From Bacillus taeanensis (GTDB lineage Bacteria; Bacillota; Bacilli; Bacillales; UBA6769), in assembly GCF_003318295.1 (NCBI RefSeq), contig NZ_QOCW01000019.1, forward strand, positions 1-64,000: DNA of 64,000 nucleotides, given 5' to 3'. Under the pieces are notes generated by a model, which saw nothing but the letters and a program-made list of their open reading frames with translations, was not told where the DNA came from and did no database searches. Position numbers and translations under genes: made by a program. Positions 45,436 to 53,210 of the stretch are shown piece by piece. The stretch's first letter is position 1; each line of letters starts with the position of its first letter.

Positions 45436-46956
45436 ATGCTTTTACAAAAAGAAGAGATTCAATCCGTTTTAGTTAGCAATAGTATTACTCAAAAAATGTA
45501 TATTAACGGCGAGTGGGTACTAAGTGAATCAAATCAAACAAAAGAAGTCATTAATCCGGCAAATGGGGAAGTCATCGGAACATTAACTGATGGATCAGTA
45601 GAGGATACAAAAAAGGCAATTGAAGCTGCACGAAAAGCATTTTATGACAATGGCTGGATGAACAGCAGAGCGAGAGATCGTGCCGAGCTTCTTCTTAAAG
45701 TTTCCAATAAACTAGAAGAAAGAAAAGAAGAATTTGCTTATTTAGATACATTGGATAATGGAAAAACATTAAGAGAATCATTGGCTGATGTAGAAGATGC
45801 AGTCAATCAATTACGTTATTATGCGGGACTTGCGACAAAACCGCACGGTCAAACTTATGATGTGCCGGATGATATTCAAGCAATGGTTGTTCGTGAACCA
45901 ATTGGTGTTGTTGGAATTATCGTACCATGGAACTATCCGTTAGTAATGGCAAATCAAAAAATTGCTGCTGCTCTTGCTGCAGGCTGCACAGTAATCGTAA
46001 AGCCGGCTCAACAAACATCGCTTTCTGTTATTCGCTTGTTTGAGATTATTGATGAAGTAGGCTTCCCGCCTGGTGTCGCTAACTTAGTGTTAGGTTCAGG
46101 ACGTACAGTTGGATCAGAATTAGTGGCAAACCCTGATGTGGATAAAATCTCTTTTACAGGCGGTACCGATACAGGAATTAAGCTAATGAAGTCGGCCGCT
46201 GATACAGTGAAAAAGATTAGCCTGGAATTAGGCGGAAAGTCTCCTAATATTGTTTTTGCAGACGCAGATTTTGAAGCAGCTGTTGATTATGCACTATTTG
46301 CTATTTTTGCAAATCAAGGTCAAGTATGTTCAGCCGGATCTCGTCTTGTATTAGAAGAAAGTTTATATGAAAAGTTTGTACCTGAATTAGTCAAACGCGC
46401 GAAGCAGATTAAAGTAGGGCCAGGTTGGGAAGATGGCGTTGAAATGGGACCGCTCGTTTCAGAAGATCATATGAACACTGTGCTTGATTATATTGAGATT
46501 GGCAAAAATGAAGGAGCGACCCTGCTTTGCGGTGGTAATCGCATTGTTGAAGGAGAGTTTGCAAAGGGTTATTATGTGGAGCCTACAATCTTTGGCGATA
46601 CAACACCGAACATGCGAATTGTTCAAGAAGAGATTTTCGGTCCGGTTTTAGCTATTCAAACATTCAAAACTGAAGAAGAAGCGATTGAGTTAGCAAATGG
46701 TACTGCTTTTGGTTTAGCAGGTGCTGTGTTCACAAATGACGGTGCGAAAGCGCAGCGTGTGATTCGCCAATTACGCGCAGGAATTACGTGGATCAATACG
46801 TATCATCCAACATTTAATGAAGCGCCTTGGGGTGGATATAAGCAAAGCGGCATTGGAAGAGATTTAGGAACATACGGTTTTGAAGAGTATTTAGAAACAA
46901 AGCAAATTAACATCAACCTTAACGTACAACCATCAGGGTTTTTTGAAGGGAAATAA
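45436..46956 (+). CDS. NAD(P)-dependent aldehyde dehydrogenase (candidate 2-oxoglutarate semialdehyde dehydrogenase)
   Basis: A 506-residue ALDH. The NAD fold has VPWNYPLVMANQK and FTGGTDTGIKLM; the general base is Glu in LELGGKSPN near residue 263 and the nucleophile Cys in NQGQVCSAGSR near residue 298. I use the ATG at 45436 after GAAGAGGTG rather than the in-frame GTG at 45427. General homology is to betaine-aldehyde dehydrogenases. In the context of a DadA-like oxidase and a DapA-like lyase the likely substrate is 2-oxoglutarate semialdehyde, the last intermediate of hydroxyproline breakdown; this is inference from context. Confidence 0.85.
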   Translation: MLLQKEEIQSVLVSNSITQKMYINGEWVLSESNQTKEVINPANGEVIGTLTDGSVEDTKKAIEAARKAFYDNGWMNSRARDRAELLLKVSNKLEERKEEFAYLDTLDNGKTLRESLADVEDAVNQLRYYAGLATKPHGQTYDVPDDIQAMVVREPIGVVGIIVPWNYPLVMANQKIAAALAAGCTVIVKPAQQTSLSVIRLFEIIDEVGFPPGVANLVLGSGRTVGSELVANPDVDKISFTGGTDTGIKLMKSAADTVKKISLELGGKSPNIVFADADFEAAVDYALFAIFANQGQVCSAGSRLVLEESLYEKFVPELVKRAKQIKVGPGWEDGVEMGPLVSEDHMNTVLDYIEIGKNEGATLLCGGNRIVEGEFAKGYYVEPTIFGDTTPNMRIVQEEIFGPVLAIQTFKTEEEAIELANGTAFGLAGAVFTNDGAKAQRVIRQLRAGITWINTYHPTFNEAPWGGYKQSGIGRDLGTYGFEEYLETKQININLNVQPSGFFEGK

Positions 46957-46993
46957 AAGAAGATAAACGATACTTTCTTAGAGGAGATTACAA

Positions 46994-48187
46994 ATGAAAA
47001 GTTTTGATGTAATTGTCATTGGAGCTGGTGTAATCGGATCTAGCGTCGCCTATCATTTGGCAAAAAAGGGGCTCGAAGTGGCATTAATTGAAAAAGGCGG
47101 GGTTGCCTCAGGCACTTCGAGCAGATGTGACGCAGTTGCCTTAATTTGTGATAAAAAGCCTGGTATTGATACTGAAATAGGCTATGCAAGTATTCAGCTT
47201 TTTAAACAATTAGCCAAGGAATTTTCGGTCGATTTTGAGTTTGCTTCACGAGGAAGTTTATATGTTTGTGAAACAGAAAAAGAACTGGAAATTGCCAAAG
47301 GTTATGTTTCTCAACAAGCGAAAGACGGTTATGACATGCGCATGGTTGACAGTCGTGAATTGAAGGAAATTGAACCGTATTTAGCTGATGATTTAGCAGG
47401 TGGGATATGGACAGAAGTAGATTCGTCGATGAATCCATATAAATTATGTTATGCGTTTGTTGAGGAAGGAAAAAAGCTCGGCTTGAAAGTTTATGACTAT
47501 CATGCTGTACAGGATATTACACTCGATGCTAAAGGAAGAGTTGAAAGTGTTGTAACAGACCAAGGCACTCTTAAAACAAAAAGAATAGTGAATTGTGCCG
47601 GTGTATGGTCGCCTAAAATAGCAGAAATGGTCGGAGTTCATATACCGATTAAACCAAGAAAAGGCATGGTATTAATATCCGAGAAAACGCCGTTTAAGGT
47701 AGCGAGTCAAAAAGTTCATGAATTCGGATATATGTTATCGAAATTCGAAGATATTCAATTCAAAAGAAATGTAAGTGAATTAGTTGAAAAGCATAATGTC
47801 GCTTTTACGATTGAACCGACTGATGCACATAACTTTTTAGTAGGCGGGCACCGCGCTTTTAAAGGCTATGACATTCGTTCAGAAATTGAAGTTATACGTG
47901 CCATTGCAGAGAGGGCAATTCGCTTCCTGCCGGTATTAAAAGAAATTAACTGTATAAGAGCTTATGCAGGAGTAAGGCCATGGGTGGAAGATCACCTTCC
48001 AATTGTGTCAGAAGTGGAAGAAGTACCTGGATTCTTTATTGCCAGCGGACATGAAGGAGATGGAATTAGTATGTCTCCTATTACAGGAAGAATGGTAGCC
48101 CAGCTCATTACGGGCGAGCCAACAGATTTTAATATTGATAAGTTGAATTTTTCTAGGTACCAGAACAAAAAAGCTGTCAGTCTCTAA
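46994..48187 (+). CDS. FAD-dependent D-amino-acid/imino-acid dehydrogenase subunit (DadA/HcnC-like)
   Basis: A 397-residue DAO-family flavoprotein with the dinucleotide motif VIGAGVIGSSVAYHLA at residue 6, a GTSSR FAD-phosphate contact, and the C-terminal HEGDGISMSP block. It oxidises a C-N bond of an amino or imino acid. In multi-subunit D-hydroxyproline dehydrogenases and HcnABC, a protein of this type is the catalytic subunit, paired with a second flavoprotein and two iron-sulfur proteins, all of which are found downstream (50388-52200). GGAGATTAC precedes the start, 37 bases after the ALDH. Confidence 0.87.
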   Translation: MKSFDVIVIGAGVIGSSVAYHLAKKGLEVALIEKGGVASGTSSRCDAVALICDKKPGIDTEIGYASIQLFKQLAKEFSVDFEFASRGSLYVCETEKELEIAKGYVSQQAKDGYDMRMVDSRELKEIEPYLADDLAGGIWTEVDSSMNPYKLCYAFVEEGKKLGLKVYDYHAVQDITLDAKGRVESVVTDQGTLKTKRIVNCAGVWSPKIAEMVGVHIPIKPRKGMVLISEKTPFKVASQKVHEFGYMLSKFEDIQFKRNVSELVEKHNVAFTIEPTDAHNFLVGGHRAFKGYDIRSEIEVIRAIAERAIRFLPVLKEINCIRAYAGVRPWVEDHLPIVSEVEEVPGFFIASGHEGDGISMSPITGRMVAQLITGEPTDFNIDKLNFSRYQNKKAVSL

Positions 48188-48237
48188 AGTGAATGAATAT
48201 GAAAGTTAAAATAATCGGTTAATAATAGGAGGAATAG

Positions 48238-49173
48238 ATGATGAGTACTGCACCAAAAGGAATTTTTGTCCCGTTAATTACACCATTTCATGATGATGAA
48301 AAAATTGATTTTCAATCTTATAAGGAAGTCATTGATTTTCAAGTTGAAAGCGGCGTTCACGGTCTTCTCGTTGGAGGTACAACAGGAGAATATCATGTGA
48401 TGTCATTGGAGGAACGCAAAAGTTTAATTAAGGCCGGCTGCGAATATGCTGCAGGAAGAGTACCTGTTATGGCAGGTGTTGGATGTTCAACTGCTGAGGA
48501 AACAATCGAACTTGCTAATTTTGCTGCGGAATGCGGTGCGAAATGGGGACTTGCTTTACCTCCTTATTATCATAAAACAAGTGAAGAAGGCATTCGTCAA
48601 TTTTTTAAAGAAGTAGCTGCAAAATCGAATGTCGGCATTGTTATTTACAATTATCCGGGCGCAACGAACGTAACGATTTCACCTGAAATGATTTATGAGT
48701 TAAGTCAGGAAGAAAACATTGTTAGTGTAAAAGAATCTGCTGATTTTGGTCACTTATGCGAAGTTGTCGCTTTAACGAAGGATGTGGAAAACTTCACTGT
48801 CTTTACTGGTGAAGAACACTTTATTCTTCCGACTTTCTCTGTTGGAGGACAAGGTGCGTTCGGAATTCTCGTTAACTTGCTTCCTAAAGAACTTGTAGAG
48901 CTTTACGAACTAGTCATTGAGAAAAGCGATGTTGATGCTGCGCGGAAATTGAATCGAAAATTATCAAGTATTTATGGCTTAATGGAGGCGGAAGGTAACC
49001 CATATCCAGGTCCGGTAAAAGCAGGCATGGACTTAATTGGACTGAAAGGCGGAAAAGTGAGAAAGCCTTTAACACAACCTACTGACGAAATGAAAGCACA
49101 GCTTAAAGAGGAACTAACAAAGTTAGGCTATGAATTAAAAGCAGCCGATCAAACGATTAGTTCCGGCGTGTAA
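48238..49173 (+). CDS. DapA-family lyase/deaminase (class I aldolase), hydroxyproline-pathway-like
   Basis: A 311-residue member of the dihydrodipicolinate synthase/N-acetylneuraminate lyase family. The substrate carboxylate loop is GGTTGEYHVMS near residue 46, the catalytic Tyr is in YNYPG near residue 138 and the Schiff-base Lys in SVKESA near residue 165. In hydroxyproline clusters a DapA-family enzyme deaminates 1-pyrroline-4-hydroxy-2-carboxylate to 2-oxoglutarate semialdehyde; position between the oxidase and the ALDH fits that. It is not the biosynthetic DapA. TAGGAGGAATAG precedes two tandem ATGs (48238 and 48241). A second homologue is at 58202. Confidence 0.85.
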   Translation: MMSTAPKGIFVPLITPFHDDEKIDFQSYKEVIDFQVESGVHGLLVGGTTGEYHVMSLEERKSLIKAGCEYAAGRVPVMAGVGCSTAEETIELANFAAECGAKWGLALPPYYHKTSEEGIRQFFKEVAAKSNVGIVIYNYPGATNVTISPEMIYELSQEENIVSVKESADFGHLCEVVALTKDVENFTVFTGEEHFILPTFSVGGQGAFGILVNLLPKELVELYELVIEKSDVDAARKLNRKLSSIYGLMEAEGNPYPGPVKAGMDLIGLKGGKVRKPLTQPTDEMKAQLKEELTKLGYELKAADQTISSGV

Positions 49174-49232
49174 ATCATAATTAGTAGATTTATTAGAATG
49201 TGAGATTTTTTGATAGAAACATATTGAAAGCA

Positions 49233-49346
49233 GCTGTCTCAAAAGCATAGGGTCAGACCCTCCTCGCCTCATATATAGTATGGTTTTTTATAAAAAGTAT
49301 CTATATATGATAGGAGTTTAAGGGGGTCAGACCCTATTGAGACAGC
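49233..49346. repeat. MITE-like 114-bp imperfect palindrome
   Basis: Outer arms GCTGTCTCA (49233-49241) and TGAGACAGC (49338-49346). Just inside each arm lies AGGGTC-A-GACCCT or a near copy (49249-49261 and 49323-49335). The inner part pairs again (TCATATATAG / CTATATATGA). No ORF is inside. This layout is that of a miniature inverted-repeat element. It sits within the operon, ending 27 bases before the racemase-like gene, and its folded RNA could affect read-through. Confidence 0.7.
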
Positions 49347-49372
49347 CTCAGTTCCATAAGGAGGGGCCGGGG

Positions 49373-50167
49373 TTGAATTCTAAATTTTTAACCAATGAGC
49401 GGGAATATGGGTATTTAGGAAGAGAAAAAGAAAGCTCGATTATTACGATGAAAAAAGGTCAGTATGTAGCAGGATATTCAGTTGGAATTCTATATCTCGA
49501 TGAATGCTGGTACCCTGTTTTACCGGGCAATGTTGCCAATTTATCGACTTATGACTTTCCTGTAAGACTAAAAGTAGTGCCAAATTGCAATCAAGAACGA
49601 ATTCATGTTGGGGATCCTACATTACTAGATGATATTATCAAAGCGACAAAAGAATTTGAAGCAGAAGGAGCACGTGCAATATGCGCGGCATGCGGATTCT
49701 TTGGTAACTTCCAAGATAAAGTAGCAGCAGCTGTTGATATTCCTGTTTATCTTTCAAGCGTTGTTCAAGTACCTTGGATTAAGACAGGCTTAAAACCTAG
49801 TCAAAAAATTGGAATGCTGACAGCAGATGCGCATGGTATTACACCAAACCTATTTAAAAGCTGCGGCATCGATGATCCTAGTATTTGTGTTGTAAGAGAC
49901 TTAGGTAGATTGCCTGAATTCTCAGCGATCATTGAGAGCCGAGGATCGTTTGATAACGAAAAGGTAAGACAAGAAGTAGTAGAAGCAGCGGTTAATATGG
50001 TGAACGAAAATCCTGATATTGGCGCAATTTTATTGGAATGCAGTGATTTACCGCCATATGCAGCTGACATTCAACGAGCTGTTAAACTGCCGGTATTTGA
50101 TTTTATTACGATGATCAAGTGGGCTCACTTTGCTACGAGCCAAAGACCATATTACGGGTTTATTTAA
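49373..50167 (+). CDS. Aspartate/glutamate-racemase-superfamily protein (two-cysteine type)
   Basis: A 264-residue protein of the Asp/Glu racemase-hydantoin racemase superfamily. Both cysteines of the two-base mechanism are visible: ICAACGFFG near residue 106 and LLECSDLPP near residue 222, so a cofactor-independent racemase or epimerase is plausible. I start at the TTG at 49373, which has an AAGGAGGGG site six bases before it; the longer frame starts inside the palindromic repeat. In comparable hydroxyproline clusters the epimerase is a proline-racemase homologue, which is absent here. This protein may replace it. A non-racemase role (decarboxylase, isomerase) cannot be excluded. Confidence 0.8.
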   Translation: MNSKFLTNEREYGYLGREKESSIITMKKGQYVAGYSVGILYLDECWYPVLPGNVANLSTYDFPVRLKVVPNCNQERIHVGDPTLLDDIIKATKEFEAEGARAICAACGFFGNFQDKVAAAVDIPVYLSSVVQVPWIKTGLKPSQKIGMLTADAHGITPNLFKSCGIDDPSICVVRDLGRLPEFSAIIESRGSFDNEKVRQEVVEAAVNMVNENPDIGAILLECSDLPPYAADIQRAVKLPVFDFITMIKWAHFATSQRPYYGFI

Positions 50168-50387
50168 AAAAATAAACATAAAGTAAGTGAAATGTAGCAT
50201 GTAGACACATAACAATCGGAGTATCTCAATTAGTTCCTCTGATGTGCTGCTTTGTACGTATAAGACATCAAGCATTCTCTTCTGCGTAAAAATAGTTGAC
50301 TGCACATCTATTTTACAAAGAATGAATCGCGATGTCTCTTTGCTTTATATAACTGTCACTATTTTAGAAGTATTGGAGGGAATTTCC

Positions 50388-50660
50388 ATGAGTGAAAATC
50401 AAACCGTCATATGCAGATGTGAAGAAATCACGTTAAAAGAAATTAAAGAAACGGTTGAGCGCTTTAAATGCTCCTCACGTGAAGTAAAGCTCAGAACACG
50501 TGCAGGAATGGGTCCATGCGGGGGCCGTACATGCCGCTGTATGATTGATCGGATTGTAGAACAATTAGGCGGACCTTCGATTTCAAACGAAGTATCACTG
50601 AGCTATCGTCCTCCTGTACGACCTGTTTCATTTGGAGTCTTAGGAGGAGAAGCGAAATGA
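50388..50660 (+). CDS. BFD-like [2Fe-2S]-binding protein, dehydrogenase subunit
   Basis: A 90-residue protein with the bacterioferritin-associated-ferredoxin-like cysteine pattern C9-x-C11 and C44-x4-C49, which binds a [2Fe-2S] cluster. In HcnB-like oxidoreductases this module is often fused to the NAD/FAD subunit; here it is separate. The frame runs upstream to 50244, but the ATG at 50388 follows TTGGAGGG. It overlaps the next gene by four bases, so three subunit genes are translationally coupled. Confidence 0.87.
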   Translation: MSENQTVICRCEEITLKEIKETVERFKCSSREVKLRTRAGMGPCGGRTCRCMIDRIVEQLGGPSISNEVSLSYRPPVRPVSFGVLGGEAK

Positions 50661-50992
50661 ATTCAATGAGAGTGAATCATCATCCTGTTCTAGGCGATCT
50701 CAAAGAACAAAAGAAGGTTACGATTTACTTTGACGACAAACAATATGCAGCTTATAAAGGAGATACAATTGCCTCTGCCTTGCTTGCGTGCGGAGTTCGG
50801 ACTCTTCGTCATCATGAGGACAAGGAGACTCCGCGTGGTATTTATTGCAATATTGGGCATTGCTTTGAATGTCGGGTAACAGTAAATGGCAAAAATACAG
50901 TTCGTGCTTGCTTAACTCCAGTAGAAAATAATATGAGAGTTGAATCAGGTAGATCTCTTGCTGAAACTGCTCTACAAGGAGGTAAATTATGA
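50657..50992 (+). CDS. [2Fe-2S] ferredoxin-fold subunit (HcnA-like)
   Basis: A 111-residue plant-type [2Fe-2S] protein with cluster cysteines C64-x4-C69-x2-C72-x12-C85 (GIYCNIGHCFECRV, RACLTPV), a match to Fer2_4/HcnA small subunits of amino-acid and opine dehydrogenases. It passes electrons between the catalytic flavoprotein and the second flavoprotein. It overlaps both neighbours by four bases. Confidence 0.9.
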   Translation: MNSMRVNHHPVLGDLKEQKKVTIYFDDKQYAAYKGDTIASALLACGVRTLRHHEDKETPRGIYCNIGHCFECRVTVNGKNTVRACLTPVENNMRVESGRSLAETALQGGKL

Positions 50993-52200
50993 TCGATCTT
51001 GTCATTGTAGGTGCGGGACCAGCTGGGTTAGGCGCAGCAATTGCGGCTGCTGAAAATGGATTAGAAGTGTGTATACTAGATGAGTTTGTAAAACCTGGCG
51101 GGCGTTTATTAGGACAGCTTCACGAAGAGCCTGATGGCAAGTGGGTGAATGGTATTGCTGAAGCACAAAAGCTTTATAATCGTGCGGTCGAGCTTGGAGT
51201 CGATATTCAATGCGGCGTTTCTGTATATGATCTCATTGAATTGGACAATGGTTGGTGTGTTTATACGACCAATCAAGCAATTGAGTCTAAATGTCTTTTA
51301 CTTGCGACAGGAGCATCGGAAACAGCTATTCCGATTCCGGGATGGACTCTTCCGGGCGCGATGTCAATTGGCGCAGCGCAGGTAATGGGGAATGTGCATC
51401 GTGTAAAACCGGGAGAAAAAGGAATTATTATCGGTGTAAATGTCCTTTCTGTGGCAATTGCGAGAGAACTGCAGTTATGCGGCGTTCACATTGAAAGTAT
51501 CTTACTGCCGCAGCCAAGCCTTATTTCAGGAAATGCTTCAAATCCGGAGAAAATGATGGAATCCCTGCTGAGGTTATCTCATCTCGCTCCTTCACCTTTA
51601 ATTCGCTTTGGTGGAAAGTGGGTGAGTCCAAAACTTGGTGCACGTTTGTATCCGAAAAATGGCTTTAAAATGTGGGGTATTCCGATTCAACTGCGCAAAA
51701 CAGCGCTTGAAATCGTTGGGGAAAATCAAGTAGAAGGCGTTCGAATTGCTGACATTTCAGCAGCTGGGGAAGTTGCAGCGGGAACGGAAAAAACAATATC
51801 TGCTGATTTTGTTTGTATTGCGGGCGGTCTTACACCGATGTCCGAACTTGCGGCAGTTGCCGGCTGTTCTTTCTGTTATGTTCCTGAACTTGGTGGACAT
51901 GTTCCTCTTCATAATGAATATATGCAAACGAATCTTAAAGGGTTATATGTCGCAGGCAATATTACAGGAGTTGAAAGCGCTAAAGTAGCGAAAACTCAAG
52001 GAACGGTAGCTGGACTTTCGGCTGCACGTGAATTGAACGCGCTAATGAGCAGTGCTAACGAAAAAATTAATACAGCAATTGCGGAAGTTATTGAAACAAG
52101 ACGCAAAGCACTTATTCAATTTCAGCCTGGCATTGAAGAAGCACGTACATTCCTTCATACTAGATATTATGAATCTGAAGGGGAAATGATCTCGGTTTAA
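50989..52200 (+). CDS. NAD(P)/FAD-dependent oxidoreductase subunit (HcnB/OoxA-like)
   Basis: A 403-residue pyridine-nucleotide-disulfide oxidoreductase-like flavoprotein with VGAGPAGLGAAIAAAENG at residue 6, the ATGASETAIPIPGW motif near residue 105, a second nucleotide-binding region near GIIIGVNVLSVAIA, and the C-terminal GLYVAGNITGVESAKVAKTQG block. It pairs with the two iron-sulfur proteins upstream and the DadA-like protein at 46994 to form a likely four-component membrane-associated or soluble dehydrogenase. It closes the operon, followed by a terminator. Confidence 0.88.
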   Translation: MIDLVIVGAGPAGLGAAIAAAENGLEVCILDEFVKPGGRLLGQLHEEPDGKWVNGIAEAQKLYNRAVELGVDIQCGVSVYDLIELDNGWCVYTTNQAIESKCLLLATGASETAIPIPGWTLPGAMSIGAAQVMGNVHRVKPGEKGIIIGVNVLSVAIARELQLCGVHIESILLPQPSLISGNASNPEKMMESLLRLSHLAPSPLIRFGGKWVSPKLGARLYPKNGFKMWGIPIQLRKTALEIVGENQVEGVRIADISAAGEVAAGTEKTISADFVCIAGGLTPMSELAAVAGCSFCYVPELGGHVPLHNEYMQTNLKGLYVAGNITGVESAKVAKTQGTVAGLSAARELNALMSSANEKINTAIAEVIETRRKALIQFQPGIEEARTFLHTRYYESEGEMISV

Positions 52201-52277
52201 TGATTAATCGTATTTTCTTCGTCTGTTCGTCTTTTACTGAATATAAGTATTATTTGTTTATACAAAAATGTTAACTT

Positions 52278-52313
52278 CCCGTATTAGAGATCGAACTAAT
52301 GCGGGCATTTTTC
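52278..52313 (+). terminator. Terminator closing the seven-gene operon
   Basis: Ten-base stem CCCGTATTAG / CTAATGCGGG (one G-T pair) followed by CATTTTTCGTTT. Confidence 0.75.
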
Positions 52314-52380
52314 GTTTACTTATGCAGAAGATTATTTTTATTAAGTGCCAAGACGCAAATTATACATGGAGGTTATATTA

Positions 52381-52914
52381 ATGAAAGTTTTAGTAATTGC
52401 AGCACATCCAAATATTGAAAACTCAACTGTAAATAGAACATGGATTGAAGAATTAAGGAAGCATCCGGAGATCACGGTTCATGAACTGTATAAGCAGTAT
52501 CCCGATGAAAAAATTGATGTTGAAAGAGAGCAAAAATTATGTGAAGAGCACGATAGGATCGTGTGGCAGTTTCCGTTTTATTGGTACAGCTCTCCGCCGC
52601 TTCTTAAAAAATGGCAGGATAAAGTACTCACTCATGGCTGGGCTTACGGATCAAACGGAAATAAACTGCATCATAAAGAGCTCATTTTAGCGGTAACAAC
52701 GGGAAGTGCAAAAGAAAGATACCAAGCAGGCGGCCGTAATCAATATTCGCTGAGTGAACTTTTAAAGCCGTTCCAAGCAACGAGTAATTTAATAGGAACG
52801 AGATTTTTACCAGCTTTTATTTTCAATGGAACGTATACGGCAATGGAAGATGAAATAAAAGAAAGTGCCGAAGCATATGTGAATTATATTCTTGCCAAAG
52901 ATATTTTTGAGTAA
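52381..52914 (+). CDS. Flavodoxin-fold NAD(P)H oxidoreductase (YwrO/KefF-like)
   Basis: A 177-residue NAD(P)H:quinone reductase-like flavoprotein. It begins KVLVIAAHPNIENSTVNRTW, the FMN loop of the flavodoxin_2 family, and has VWQFPFYWYSSPPLLKKWQD and AVTTGSAKERYQAGG. Such enzymes reduce quinones and nitro or azo compounds with two electrons. The ATG at 52381 follows TGGAGG. Monocistronic with its own terminator and without the island's promoter element, so probably not part of the regulon. Confidence 0.9.
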   Translation: MKVLVIAAHPNIENSTVNRTWIEELRKHPEITVHELYKQYPDEKIDVEREQKLCEEHDRIVWQFPFYWYSSPPLLKKWQDKVLTHGWAYGSNGNKLHHKELILAVTTGSAKERYQAGGRNQYSLSELLKPFQATSNLIGTRFLPAFIFNGTYTAMEDEIKESAEAYVNYILAKDIFE

Positions 52915-52953
52915 GCAGATTGATAGTTAACTATTCACCTTAATTTGTAGACA

Positions 52954-52992
52954 GCGGATGTTTTCTAATCTTTAGGAGACATTCGTTTTTTA
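52954..52992 (+). terminator. Terminator after the flavodoxin-fold gene
   Basis: Imperfect stem with G-U pairs (GCGGATGTTTTC / GGAGACATTCGT) and a T6 tract. Confidence 0.6.
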
Positions 52993-53057
52993 ATTTGAGG
53001 AAAAAATTAACCATTGTAAAATGCGTGCCCGTAATGTCGTATGAAATTAAGTAAGTA

Positions 53058-53102
53058 TTTGACAGTATGTCTAATGAAGCGGACTAAACGAAGAATTATA
53101 CT
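53058..53102 (+). promoter_or_regulatory. Regulon element copy 5 plus -10 hexamer
   Basis: TTTGACAGTATGTCTAATGA (53058-53077), 19 bases, then TATACT (53097-53102), 109 bases before the alanine dehydrogenase start. Confidence 0.75.
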
Positions 53103-53210
53103 TAACATACAATCCTAACCGTCATTACAAGCAATGTTTATTTAAAAGGTTGGAGAAATGGATTTCAGGATAAGAAACTAGAAACTAACTACCTTTAGGA
53201 GGGAATTTAA

